A program made the position numbers and the translations under genes. DNA of 64,000 nt from Fibrella arboris (GTDB taxonomy: Bacteria; Bacteroidota; Bacteroidia; Cytophagales; Spirosomataceae), in NCBI RefSeq assembly GCF_041321095.1, contig NZ_JBGGWE010000018.1:1-64000 (forward strand). Reading direction: 5' to 3'. Below, in pieces: positions 26,478-34,094 of this stretch (the first letter of the stretch is position 1; every line of letters starts with the position of its first letter). Under the pieces are notes generated by a model. The model searched no databases and was not told where the DNA came from. It worked only from the letters and a program-made list of their open reading frames with translations.

Positions 26478-27764
26478 TCACTTAACAACCAATATGTCTT
26501 GCCAGCGCGTAGTATAACAGGGCGATACCCACTGTTGCTTTGTTTTCCAGGTGGGGTCGTACCCCTGAACGGCTAAACGTACCTTGTCCTTGCCGTGCCG
26601 ATGATTTAGTCGATCTACTACCCGATATAGTTTGACAAGCCGCTCGTCACGTGCGTCACAAAAAATGGATGGCTGCCGGTGACTATCAGGTACAAAGTCC
26701 GAAAGCATTACACCTACCTTTTGATACGCATAGCCAAATTTAAAGATTGACTTCAGGGCGGCAAGAGCATAAGTAGCGAGTTCAGCGTTGCTCGATGTCG
26801 GGTGCGGAAGTTTTAGATTTCTGCTTCCATAATACTGTTTAGCCATTTCGCCATTTGAGGAACGCCGGAATCTATTCGTATGAAGGAATACAGTCAGTGT
26901 ACCAGCCGCTGACTCCTGCTTGCGGAGTTTCTGAGCTGCGCGGGCCAAATGAGTAGTCAATCCCTGAGCTATAGTCTCATAATCTGGCACTAACCGGCCG
27001 AAGCTGGGTGCTGAACAAATGGCTTTTTTCGCTGGAGCCTCTACTTCGATCAGCTTGCAGGGCAGGCCTCTTAACTCATATGCTAACCGGAGACCATTTA
27101 CTGTAAGGTGCTGATTGATCCAGTCATCGGGTGCATCACGAAACTGAGCGGCCGTACGAATGTCATTACGTCGCAATAAACTAGCATAACGTGAACCAAC
27201 GCCCCATAGGTCGGCTACTTTAAACTCATGAAGTACATCATCAATCTTGTCAGCGGTGTTGAGATGCAAAACGCCTTCATGCTCTTCCATTCGCTTGGCA
27301 AAAAAATTAGCGACTTTACATAAGGTTTTCGTAGGTGCCAGGCCAATCGAAACAGGGATGCGATGCCACTGCGTTATAGTCTGCCGTAACTCCCGCCCAA
27401 ACTGGTTAAGATTTGGATAGATTGATTCGTAACCGGTGAGGTTCATAAAGGCCTCGTCAATAGAATAGATCTCAACCTCCTCAACAAAGCGCCCGATGGT
27501 AGCCATGATACGGGCCGACATATCCCCGTAAAGAGTGTAATTGGATGAGAAAACTTTGATATCGTGCTGCTGCCGTAATTCTTCTAATTGAAAATACGGC
27601 GTACCCATTTTTATGCCCAGGGCCTTTGCCTCGTTTGAGCGGGCTATTACGCAACCATCATTATTCGATAACACAACAACTATTTGATTTTCAAGCGAAT
27701 AATTAAAGCTCCGTTCACAGGAAACATACATATTATTCACGTCGATCAGCCCTATCATATTCAA
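26478..27764 (-). CDS. umuC: UmuC-like Y-family DNA polymerase (Pol V catalytic subunit)
   Basis: A 428-residue translesion polymerase. Palm motifs are complete: IGLIDVNNMYVSCERSFN at the N-terminus, YSIDEAFMNL for the catalytic Asp-Glu pair, and IPVSIGLAPTKTLCKVAN. The helix-hairpin-helix thumb (VADLWGVGSRYASLLRRNDI) and little-finger region follow, and the length matches UmuC. It begins 4 bp after the umuD-like stop, forming an operon. With UmuD it would make error-prone Pol V during DNA damage. Plasmid-borne umuDC (compare mucAB, rumAB) is common. Confidence 0.92.
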   Translation of the reverse strand: MNMIGLIDVNNMYVSCERSFNYSLENQIVVVLSNNDGCVIARSNEAKALGIKMGTPYFQLEELRQQHDIKVFSSNYTLYGDMSARIMATIGRFVEEVEIYSIDEAFMNLTGYESIYPNLNQFGRELRQTITQWHRIPVSIGLAPTKTLCKVANFFAKRMEEHEGVLHLNTADKIDDVLHEFKVADLWGVGSRYASLLRRNDIRTAAQFRDAPDDWINQHLTVNGLRLAYELRGLPCKLIEVEAPAKKAICSAPSFGRLVPDYETIAQGLTTHLARAAQKLRKQESAAGTLTVFLHTNRFRRSSNGEMAKQYYGSRNLKLPHPTSSNAELATYALAALKSIFKFGYAYQKVGVMLSDFVPDSHRQPSIFCDARDERLVKLYRVVDRLNHRHGKDKVRLAVQGYDPTWKTKQQWVSPCYTTRWQDILVVK

Positions 27765-27768
27765 TTAC

Positions 27769-28572
27769 TTACTTTTTCTGGATCACGTATGTGACTACTC
27801 CGACTACCCGAAGTTCGTCACCCGAGCGGACTGGTATTGGTTGATAAGACTGGTTTGATGAGTGTAATGCCAATTTCCTTTTCTGGCCAACGATGCGCTT
27901 CAAAGCGTATTCGTTGTTTAACCAGGCGACGACAATGGATTTAGGGGCCGGTATTTTCGACGAGTCGAAGATGATGATATCGCCCCGATCAATACGGTCG
28001 CCAAGCATACTGTTACTGCCGACGCGTGCAAAATAGGTAGCTTCTTGATTCTGGATAAAACGCTGGTTTAGATCAGCAACCGGCTCGATGGAGTATTCCT
28101 GTATCGAGCGCCGATTAGTATCTGGAATTGTAGATCGAACAACAAAGGTGACAACGCCGAAAATCTCGAAGTCATCTCCCGGATGTATATAAATGGGATC
28201 GAAGGCTGAGTTCGAGGGTAACAGTACTTTCATCTTTTCGACAAACTGAAGTTGTCGAATAAGCGTGTCTTCATTCAGCCGAGCTACCACCAGCCTTCCG
28301 GCAACCAGTGATCTCCTTGTATCAAAGATGATTATATCTCCCTTCTCAATACGATCATCAAGGAGGCCATCGTCATTCATTGATAAGAGGTATGTATCAT
28401 CTGGATTGGTGATACATAGATCATTGACATTACAGACGCGCTCCAGAAAATTTTCGGCAGGGCTGGGGAAACTCGCTTGGACATAATAACTGAAGAACGG
28501 AATCTGATACCGGTCTTTGATATGTACCTGCACACAACCGATTGGTAAAGATCGGGTTTCGATTACGCTCAT
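27769..28572 (-). CDS. umuD: UmuD-like protein with two S24 domains, the first catalytically dead
   Basis: 267 residues, about twice the usual UmuD length, made of two S24 (LexA/UmuD-type) domains in tandem. Domain 1 (about 30-147) starts with the UmuD-like FPSPAENFLERVCNVNDLCITNP. Aligned with domain 2, it has Gly69 in place of the catalytic Ser and Ile105 in place of the Lys. Domain 2 (about 162-265) keeps both: Ser188 in GSNSM and Lys225 in YALKRI. The cleavage-site region reads VQASFPSP (Ala33-Ser34) where UmuD has Cys-Gly. It could act as a covalent pseudo-heterodimer processed in cis, or as a regulator. It is the first gene of umuDC, and a perfect dyad abuts its start codon. Confidence 0.86.
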   Translation of the reverse strand: MSVIETRSLPIGCVQVHIKDRYQIPFFSYYVQASFPSPAENFLERVCNVNDLCITNPDDTYLLSMNDDGLLDDRIEKGDIIIFDTRRSLVAGRLVVARLNEDTLIRQLQFVEKMKVLLPSNSAFDPIYIHPGDDFEIFGVVTFVVRSTIPDTNRRSIQEYSIEPVADLNQRFIQNQEATYFARVGSNSMLGDRIDRGDIIIFDSSKIPAPKSIVVAWLNNEYALKRIVGQKRKLALHSSNQSYQPIPVRSGDELRVVGVVTYVIQKK

Positions 28573-28609
28573 AGCCGTATGTTATAAGTAAAATATATAA
28601 CAAGCGGCT
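28573..28609. promoter_or_regulatory. dyad-symmetric operator candidate at the umuD start codon
   Basis: A perfectly symmetric two-part inverted repeat: AGCCG-3 nt-GTTATA-9 nt-TATAAC-3 nt-CGGCT. It begins at the base next to the ATG (28572-28570). AT-rich sequence overlaps it, so a repressor bound here would block transcription initiation or early elongation. Given umuDC, the regulator could be a LexA-like factor or UmuD itself. It could also fold in the mRNA leader. Confidence 0.55.
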
Positions 28610-28661
28610 ATAATATAGTTTTGTTATTACGAATGCAAATTTTTGTTTACAACGAATAATT

Positions 28662-28964
28662 TCATTGATCGAGAAGATGCAATAACCGACTCATAGCGCT
28701 CTGCTTTTCAGCCTCACCGAGCCCGTAAAAATGAACAGAATTATTGACCATTCGAACACCGTCCCAACGTCCCATACTATCTCGGTAAATGACGCTGTAA
28801 CCCGACAGATCGCCTACCTCAGCACGGATTTCTGCTAATACATAATCAATGTCGTTCGTGACGCTCCTATTGCCAAGATCGAGATCAATGATCGCAATTA
28901 TGTTTCCTTCAACGGTATACGTATAGTCGGCGGCAAATGGCCTATTTGTGGTTTTACGATTCAT
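28662..28964 (-). CDS. hypothetical protein
   Basis: A 100-residue soluble protein (NIIAIIDLDLGNRSVTNDID, then IRAEVGDLSGYSVIYRDSMGRWDGVRM, ending in an acidic helix). It has the look of a small alpha/beta fold. No family was recognised. It starts 12 bp after the stop of the next upstream gene and so belongs to the accessory-gene operon upstream of umuDC. Confidence 0.5.
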   Translation of the reverse strand: MNRKTTNRPFAADYTYTVEGNIIAIIDLDLGNRSVTNDIDYVLAEIRAEVGDLSGYSVIYRDSMGRWDGVRMVNNSVHFYGLGEAEKQSAMSRLLHLLDQ

Positions 28965-28976
28965 TCCAGGGACGGA

Positions 28977-29627
28977 TTATCTACAATTTACACGGATGCC
29001 GAAATAATTTAGTTGATCGCGGAACTGCTCACAATTTAACTTGCGGTGGCTCAGCACAGCTTGCCTAAGCTGTTGCTTCGTGTATCGGCCTCCCGGAGTC
29101 AAGCCATTTGCTTCACAAAAATCAACCAGTGCTTCGTTTGAAAAACGACTTCCAGTTCCTACTCTGAGTACGACTCCCGCTTGTTCTTCCTGTATACGGG
29201 TGGTTAATCTTTGCCTCAGTTCAACAATCGCCTTTTCTACAGTAATCCCAAAGCCGATGTCTCCCCAACAGACTATAGCATAATCCCAAATCGCATCGAT
29301 TAGCAACCGTTTGTATAATGTCGCCTGGCCAATCCGATGTGCAACCACTACAGTTAAGTACCCATTTTGCTGAATAGTGGCGATGGCTTTATTCTCATCC
29401 AACTGATAGTTGATCTTAAAGAAACGGCCGACTGTTCTGATCAGCCAGTCCCCTGACCACTTGTCAACGAGTATGCTTCTGACTAGTCTTCCCCATTCAG
29501 CTTTACCCTGGTAAAAATGGACGACCGCTTGCGCGCGATCAACCGTAAGCCGGAAATCACCAACAATCGCGTAAGTGTTGGGAGGTTCGTTTGTCTGTAA
29601 ATTATATAGAGAAGTCTCCTGCTGCAT
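28977..29627 (-). CDS. hypothetical protein with possible C-terminal SAP/HeH-like helices
   Basis: I chose ATG29627 (MQQETSLYNLQ). The frame is open to 29927, but that stretch has Cys/Arg/Ser-rich, non-coding-like composition; ATG29645 is another option. The 216-residue product has a beta-rich centre (TYAIVGDFRLTVDRAQAVVHFYQG). Its C-terminal helix pair, ALVDFCEANGLTPGGRYTKQQLRQAVLSHR, resembles an HeH or SAP-type DNA-binding fold, though this is only a resemblance. Function unknown. The bases between 29628 and 29943 contain no other supported gene. Confidence 0.45.
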   Translation of the reverse strand: MQQETSLYNLQTNEPPNTYAIVGDFRLTVDRAQAVVHFYQGKAEWGRLVRSILVDKWSGDWLIRTVGRFFKINYQLDENKAIATIQQNGYLTVVVAHRIGQATLYKRLLIDAIWDYAIVCWGDIGFGITVEKAIVELRQRLTTRIQEEQAGVVLRVGTGSRFSNEALVDFCEANGLTPGGRYTKQQLRQAVLSHRKLNCEQFRDQLNYFGIRVNCR

Positions 29628-29943
29628 AAATCGAAATCGACGCATAGGGCAAATCAAAATACAGCTTAACGTCGATCGGCCTAAGGCTGCCCCGCCAAAT
29701 ATACGCCATTTGGTGCAAGAGATAGACGGGTGACGGGCGTATGAACGGAGTAGGGATAGTCGTTTTCTATTTTGTCCGCCCTTAGATGCACCAATCATCG
29801 GTATCCGATCATGGTCACAATGGGAAGCCAGGATAGACAACAGGCAGTTGGTTTCGTGCGGACTTAATTTGTCCGGCAACATGGTAATCATTCGACATGC
29901 CCGGTGTAACGTCCCGGAGCCGGACAAATAAGCAATCGGCGGC

Positions 29944-30123
29944 TTATTCCTGACTTACTCGCAGTAAACCGATCAGCAGCAAAAATGCGATCAACAATCC
30001 GCCAAAAGCATAATTGGATGCAAGTACATGAACTCCCTTTGTGAACCAGTCGCACAGTTCAGTAAGCTGGTTATTGACAAAGAAATAAGGACGACTAATG
30101 AACTCGGCTAGAATAATCTCCAT
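29944..30123 (-). CDS. small single-pass membrane protein
   Basis: A 59-residue frame starting ATG30123 with a hydrophobic helix near its end (VLASNYAFGGLLIAFLLLIGLL) and a short charged tail (RVSQE). The upstream half (EFISRPYFFVNNQLTELCDWFTKG) is amphipathic. It lies 45 bp after the stop of 30169-30534 in the same direction, with spacing typical of this operon. Such small membrane proteins are common on plasmids; role unknown. Confidence 0.45.
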   Translation of the reverse strand: MEIILAEFISRPYFFVNNQLTELCDWFTKGVHVLASNYAFGGLLIAFLLLIGLLRVSQE

Positions 30124-30168
30124 CGGGTTTATTCAACTGATTGTAGCATACTAACCCCTATTTTATTT

Positions 30169-30534
30169 TTAAGCCACGCTGCTCATGCCAACCTGATCGG
30201 CAATAACTCGTGCTTCAGCAAAAGCCTGATTAAAATAGCCGTTACGGTAATCTACCATGAGTTGATTGGGGCTGCTGTAAGCATATGTGATGTCCACATG
30301 ACCCAACCACGTTAGACTCGCTGTCTGCTCTGCTTGATTGAAGCTACCAATGTCGTGGCCGTTTGTCAATAGGATGCTGACTATTTCAGACACTGGCACC
30401 TCGTTATCAGGGTACGTTTCGTAAACAATACCCATACTTCCTGCGGGATTAGGGCCAAAAGATTCAGTTATCCGAACTATATGGCCAACATGGTAGGCCT
30501 GGACTGTTTTTTCGTCTGATTTCATGTTTTTCAT
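30169..30534 (-). CDS. hypothetical protein, beta-rich (Kow/SH3-like?)
   Basis: 121 residues; ATG30534 or ATG30525 could be the start. The N-terminal part AYHVGHIVRITESFGPNPAGSMGIVYETYP resembles small SH3-like barrels (KOW or DUF-type), and the centre is rich in Ser, Thr and Gly. No family was recognised. It lies in the minus-strand accessory block between the DUF3846-like genes and umuDC. Confidence 0.5.
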   Translation of the reverse strand: MKNMKSDEKTVQAYHVGHIVRITESFGPNPAGSMGIVYETYPDNEVPVSEIVSILLTNGHDIGSFNQAEQTASLTWLGHVDITYAYSSPNQLMVDYRNGYFNQAFAEARVIADQVGMSSVA

Positions 30535-30640
30535 GTTGAGGACAACGACTAATTGATTTTCAAAAATATGTATTTCACATTAAACTTAACAATTATAATA
30601 TAAAATACATATTAGACAAGCCAAAACCTGTATCTGTTGG

Positions 30641-31054
30641 TCAGTCCTCATCAGGCTCATCTAAAGGCAAGCTTTCATCATCGAGCATAGACAGATTTGC
30701 CTGCGCAGATGCAAGAGAAGTAAAACCTAAAAATTCCACCTGGTCAGTTAAGTCTGACTGCGTCCAGGCCGACGCTTTCAGCCTCCCCTCCTGCGTTACC
30801 CGATGCCAGAGGGCACACCCATATATAATGTGACCAGTCGTCCTAAGGCGAAAGGCAGGCGGTAGTGGTTCCGTGTAGAGCGCTTCATCATCGCAATAGG
30901 CAGCATCAGAACAGTCGTCTGTACCGATTGATTGTTGTCCGGCAATTGTAAGCCGACGAGCCCCAATTTGTCGACAAACGTCGACCAGCGAATCGTCTAT
31001 GTCAACAGGATATACCTTTTCCAGATAAGGGTCAATTTTCAACAGCTCAGTCAT
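30641..31054 (-). CDS. DUF3846-like plasmid accessory protein (paralogue 1)
   Basis: A 137-residue acidic protein. Residues about 15-105 share the pattern of the next upstream gene product: a VYPVDIDDSLVDVCRQIGARR start, a CDDEALYTEPLP middle, and AFRLRTTGHIIYGCALW followed by VEFLGF. The pattern loosely fits DUF3846 proteins of mobile elements; this is a resemblance only. It has a C-terminal Asp/Glu tail (LPLDEPDED). It is preceded by a 14-bp perfect hairpin ending 19 bp before the start codon, which may terminate the upstream transcript or control this one. Confidence 0.55.
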   Translation of the reverse strand: MTELLKIDPYLEKVYPVDIDDSLVDVCRQIGARRLTIAGQQSIGTDDCSDAAYCDDEALYTEPLPPAFRLRTTGHIIYGCALWHRVTQEGRLKASAWTQSDLTDQVEFLGFTSLASAQANLSMLDDESLPLDEPDED

Positions 31055-31072
31055 CTTTGATAAGGAGTTAAA

Positions 31073-31106
31073 ATCACGGCCGTCTTAGCAGAAAGACGGC
31101 CGTGAT
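31073..31106 (-). terminator. 14-bp perfect hairpin downstream of paralogue 2
   Basis: Arms 31073-31086 and 31093-31106 (ATCACGGCCGTCTT and its complement) with a 6-nt loop. On the minus strand, TTTTAACTCC follows. It lies 4 bp after the stop of the upstream gene and 19 bp before the start codon of the downstream one, so it could be a terminator, an attenuator or an RNA stabiliser. Confidence 0.75.
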
Positions 31107-31109
31107 CAT

Positions 31110-31499
31110 TTACCATGAAAACACATAAATTGGCGCAGGCGTGTAGGCTATTGGGCCTAGAAACTCAACTTCGCCAGTTACCTTCACGAGAGTTGCGTCG
31201 GGAGTTACCGTATCACCCTCCCCATTACTACCCGTCCATACCCCATTACCGTAAATAATCTGTCCGGTAGAACGCAGTCTGAAAGCTACCTGGTAAGGAT
31301 CATCAGGGAGAAGGTCATTGCAGAAAATACCGTCTCCATCAGGTTGGCGGGCCGTATAATCTATGGTGTCACAATCAATCCACTCATACAACTGCTCTAA
31401 TGAGCCATCATGTGAAACCGAACGTACCTGCTTATTTGTAGCGTCGATCAGAAATACCGGTACAGGTTGCTGAGGAGAGGGAACGGGTTTCGTTGCCAT
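31110..31499 (-). CDS. DUF3846-like plasmid accessory protein (paralogue 2)
   Basis: A 129-residue protein related to its neighbour. It has a Pro-rich N-terminus (KPVPSPQQPVPVFLIDATNK), then DGSLEQLYEWIDCDTID, FCNDLLPDDPYQVAFRLRSTGQIIYGNGVW, and a final VEFLGPIAYTP. The shared AFRLRxTGxIIYG...VEFLG core and the IDATN start fit DUF3846-like proteins of Bacteroidota mobile elements; this is a family resemblance, not proof. A diverged copy of the repeated leader element lies directly before its ATG. Confidence 0.6.
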   Translation of the reverse strand: MATKPVPSPQQPVPVFLIDATNKQVRSVSHDGSLEQLYEWIDCDTIDYTARQPDGDGIFCNDLLPDDPYQVAFRLRSTGQIIYGNGVWTGSNGEGDTVTPDATLVKVTGEVEFLGPIAYTPAPIYVFSW

Positions 31500-31550
31500 T
31501 AGTAAGTGCCCGCTATAACATGACGGAGCCGCACAGAATCAATAAAAAGT
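31500..31550 (-). promoter_or_regulatory. leader element, diverged copy (D)
   Basis: Minus-strand sequence directly before ATG31499 matches the three strong copies: TGTGCGGCTCCG, then TGTTA, then CGGGCA (complement of 31508-31538). The hairpin partner bases differ but can still pair (the A-T pair becomes U-G). The well-formed -33/-7 promoter of the other copies is not evident; TACTTTTT is the nearest -7-like string. Confidence 0.6.
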
Positions 31551-31556
31551 AAAGAA

Positions 31557-31580
31557 GAGCTGGACACTGTTGTCCAGCTC
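31557..31580 (-). terminator. intrinsic terminator after 31589-32257
   Basis: Perfect 10-bp inverted repeat (GAGCTGGACA / TGTCCAGCTC) with a 4-nt loop. On the minus strand it is followed by TTCTTTACTTTTTATT. It lies 8 bp beyond the stop codon of the upstream gene. Confidence 0.85.
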
Positions 31581-31588
31581 AAATCGCG

Positions 31589-32257
31589 TTAGGCCAATGC
31601 AGTCTGTTCGGTTGCCTTTTCCTGCAATTCGCTTTGCTCTGGTTCGGGAAGCAGATCCACAAAGGGGTTGAATACGTTTTTAGCTACCTGCGTTTTACCG
31701 GTCTCGGTCAGCGTCTCACGCCGGTACAGGTTAATTGTCTGCACGTAATCAGTCATTTCCTGCGTAATAGCTTTATCAGCGGGTTTGTAAGTAAATGACG
31801 CGATGTAGTATATGCCTTTGGGCTGTATTTTGTTATTCTCCCGCTTATCCGCGTTCACCGTCAGCACCACCTCGTTGAGTTTGATACGGTTATACACCAA
31901 GGGGGTTATAAGTCGCTCCAGGTTAGCTACGCTATAACCATGAAACAAAATTTCTGATACGCAATCGGCCTCGTCAATGAAGAACAATTCAGCCCATTTT
32001 TTCAGTCCTTGACCTAAAATATCATCCGAAAAGATACGCCAGGCGATGGGCTGAAACGACAGCGATGAACCTAGCTTTTCGATATTGTTCTCATCATAAT
32101 GAATGGAGAACTTGCCCTCTTTGGCGTCGAATCGGTACTGTTTGGGATTACCTGGAATGTACAGGTATTTGTCTACAACTTCACCCGTTTCAGTATCAAC
32201 AATCTGAAAGGGACCGACCGGCGATCCGGCAATAGAGGAATTCGCTAACGCTTGCAT
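31589..32257 (-). CDS. hypothetical protein controlled by the repeated leader element
   Basis: I chose ATG32257 (MQALANSS...), because the bases before it are the conserved non-coding leader; the frame itself is open to 32302. The 222-residue protein is soluble, beta-rich and charged (QIVDTETGEVVDKYLYIPGN, FQPIAWRIFSDDILG, LNEVVLTVNADKRENNKIQPKG, ending Glu/Gln-rich). I do not recognise the family. It has its own promoter and terminator, so it is a single-gene unit. Sharing a leader with ardC and the methylase/helicase suggests an establishment or antirestriction role. Confidence 0.6.
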   Translation of the reverse strand: MQALANSSIAGSPVGPFQIVDTETGEVVDKYLYIPGNPKQYRFDAKEGKFSIHYDENNIEKLGSSLSFQPIAWRIFSDDILGQGLKKWAELFFIDEADCVSEILFHGYSVANLERLITPLVYNRIKLNEVVLTVNADKRENNKIQPKGIYYIASFTYKPADKAITQEMTDYVQTINLYRRETLTETGKTQVAKNVFNPFVDLLPEPEQSELQEKATEQTALA

Positions 32258-32335
32258 TGTCTTTGCCCGAAGTAACACGTCGGTGCCGCGCAATAAGAAC
32301 ACTATAAAGATACAGCTAAATAGGCATAAGACAAG
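32258..32335 (-). promoter_or_regulatory. promoter plus leader element, copy A
   Basis: On the minus strand: CTTG (-33 type, 32335-32332), 19 bp, TATCTTTA (-7 type, 32312-32305), then a leader of about 45 nt. The leader holds TTGCGCGGC, CCGACGTGTTACTTCGG (4-bp stem CCGA/TCGG with a 9-nt loop) and GGGCA before the ATG. It is almost identical to copies at 56628-56706 and 62004-62083. The promoter boxes fit the Bacteroidota consensus. Confidence 0.8.
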
Positions 32336-32394
32336 GCTATCTACCTGTTAAACAGCAACATAAGCCAACCCTCCGCTCCCTTTCGTTCGCCGGG

Positions 32395-32598
32395 TTATTC
32401 TTGCATTAAATCAGCCTTCTTTGCCAGCTCCAACCGTAAAAGCTTCAGGCCATAGCTAATGGTCAGTTTGTCAAGCTTAGATAGGCTCACTTCCTCCGAA
32501 GCAACGTTGATGCGGTCAATGAGGTCACTTACTAATCGCTCATACTGTTCGTGCTCAACGTACCTACTCTGCATGTCCATTTGTTGCTCAGCATCCAT
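32395..32598 (-). CDS. small hypothetical protein
   Basis: 67 residues, predicted helical and acidic (DMQSRYVEHEQYERLVSDLIDRINVASEEVSLSKLDKL). It sits 59 bp downstream of the TOPRIM gene on the same strand. No family was recognised. The regular amphipathic pattern and length favour a real gene, possibly a partner of the upstream protein. Confidence 0.45.
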   Translation of the reverse strand: MDAEQQMDMQSRYVEHEQYERLVSDLIDRINVASEEVSLSKLDKLTISYGLKLLRLELAKKADLMQE

Positions 32599-32657
32599 GT
32601 TTTATTTAGTCAAGCATTGGCATCAAGTCAATGGCTGTCAATCTGGTTATCAAGTAA

Positions 32658-34025
32658 TTACATTAATTTTTGTGGCGTAGCTTTAGAAGGTGTGTTCCTC
32701 AAAGTGGGTTGAGACCGCACAATATTTGCTTTTTGCGTTTGAAGTTCTTCGTTCCAATCCTTTGCAAAGGGACGTTTGACAACCAGTTTGTCGGTTAGAC
32801 CCCGCCATTCGATGGCCAGTTTTTCAATTCGCGTCAGCATAGGGCGGTGGTTGGGCAAGTGAATGGTCAGCAAACTATGGTTTCCCTGATGCATAATAGC
32901 ATCCGCCGTCGCTCGATTCATGTCCGGTGTGTACCCTTTGTTTAAGGTTGTCAACACTTTTTCTTGTAGTGATTCAAGGTGCACCTGCCGTTTTGCAACT
33001 TCATCCGGTAACCCATATACGTCAATAGACAAGATGTTACTGTTCTTATTGTGACTGATACTTAACTGGTGATTCGCCTGCTCAATAGATTGGCCTGGAA
33101 CTTGAAGTCGGCCGACCCAACCAATATTGAACCGAATACCGCTGTTATCGTTATCGTGTCCCAGAATTACTTGCTCCGGCTTAACCCGGTCAATTAATCG
33201 TTGTACGGTCAGGGGCTGAAGTGAAGAAGGTTGACCACCAGTAGCCACATAGACCCGGTCGTAGGGTTCTTTCGGTGGGTGAAGCTGGTGATACGATAAG
33301 GCATCAATCGGACTTTCACAAATCAGCATTTCTTTGGGTTGATGGCCTTTGGGCAGATTAGACACCCAGATACTCTCAAGGCGTTCGCCCCAAGTATGCC
33401 CATTAACTAAACCCGTTGAACTGTCGTTTTTCAGCAAAATGGCCGTAATGCCCTGTTCACTCTCCATTGGGAATACTGTGTTGATAACCGTTTCCCCTGT
33501 TTTCTTACTAATGAACGTTTTGTTGAAAATTTTGCCGATAAACGCCCGGTGGCCAATTGTATCGACCGTCAAGCCTCGCTTTTCCATGAGATAATCCGTG
33601 TTCGTCAGTGGATCAAGCCTGAAATAATGAGACATCGCCTTACTCCGGCTCGTGTCAGCAGGCGGTTGACTTTCAACCATATCGGTAGAACGGCTTTTAG
33701 CGAGGTGTGACAAATCACCGGTATACCGACCTATAAATTCGTGAAGCTGCTGCCAGCCTTCCCGCGTTGCCGTGTCGATATGTAGTTTGTCAATCACATA
33801 ATCAACAATTGTCCCCCGGTCACGGCTATCCTCAGGGTTGTAATAAAAATATTCGTTTGTTTTTTGATTGTTGCCGATGATGAGCTTTCGACCTTCGGCG
33901 TTTTCGAGTACTGGCCAACGCCGTGTCGATTTTCGCCGATCCTTCGAGAAACCCTCTGTCTCCAGGAACTGCACCAGGTCAATCTGCTGCTTATAGTCGG
34001 ATAACTGCGGCTTAGTGGTTAGCAT
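32658..34025 (-). CDS. TOPRIM-domain primase-like protein (DUF3991-like)
   Basis: A 455-residue protein. The N-terminus LSDYKQQIDLVQFLETEGF, followed by a segment like a zinc-ribbon-less DUF3991 domain (FYYNPEDSRDRGTIVDYVI), precedes a TOPRIM domain. That domain holds the catalytic Glu in MLICESPIDALSYHQLH (about 235) and the Asp pair in VILGHDNDNSG (about 285). Such proteins are standard on Bacteroidota conjugative elements and presumably prime the complementary strand of incoming DNA. It follows the two DUF3945 genes in the same direction. Confidence 0.8.
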   Translation of the reverse strand: MLTTKPQLSDYKQQIDLVQFLETEGFSKDRRKSTRRWPVLENAEGRKLIIGNNQKTNEYFYYNPEDSRDRGTIVDYVIDKLHIDTATREGWQQLHEFIGRYTGDLSHLAKSRSTDMVESQPPADTSRSKAMSHYFRLDPLTNTDYLMEKRGLTVDTIGHRAFIGKIFNKTFISKKTGETVINTVFPMESEQGITAILLKNDSSTGLVNGHTWGERLESIWVSNLPKGHQPKEMLICESPIDALSYHQLHPPKEPYDRVYVATGGQPSSLQPLTVQRLIDRVKPEQVILGHDNDNSGIRFNIGWVGRLQVPGQSIEQANHQLSISHNKNSNILSIDVYGLPDEVAKRQVHLESLQEKVLTTLNKGYTPDMNRATADAIMHQGNHSLLTIHLPNHRPMLTRIEKLAIEWRGLTDKLVVKRPFAKDWNEELQTQKANIVRSQPTLRNTPSKATPQKLM

Positions 34026-34094
34026 AAATGTATTTCAGTTAATTAAAACGTTGAGAGAAGCAGCTTAGGGGTTTGCTGTAAGTGCCCGTCGGGC

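Noticed and set aside
29628..29927. Longer N-terminus of the hypothetical protein at 28977-29627
   Set aside because: The added 100 residues are Cys/Arg/Ser-rich with no pattern, unlike the rest, and two good ATG codons follow.
31589..32302. Start at 32302 giving MFLLRGTDVLLRA at the N-terminus
   Set aside because: The same 'peptide' arises at 56672 because the leader element is repeated; the changes fit an RNA/DNA element, and the promoter -7 box would lie right beside that start.
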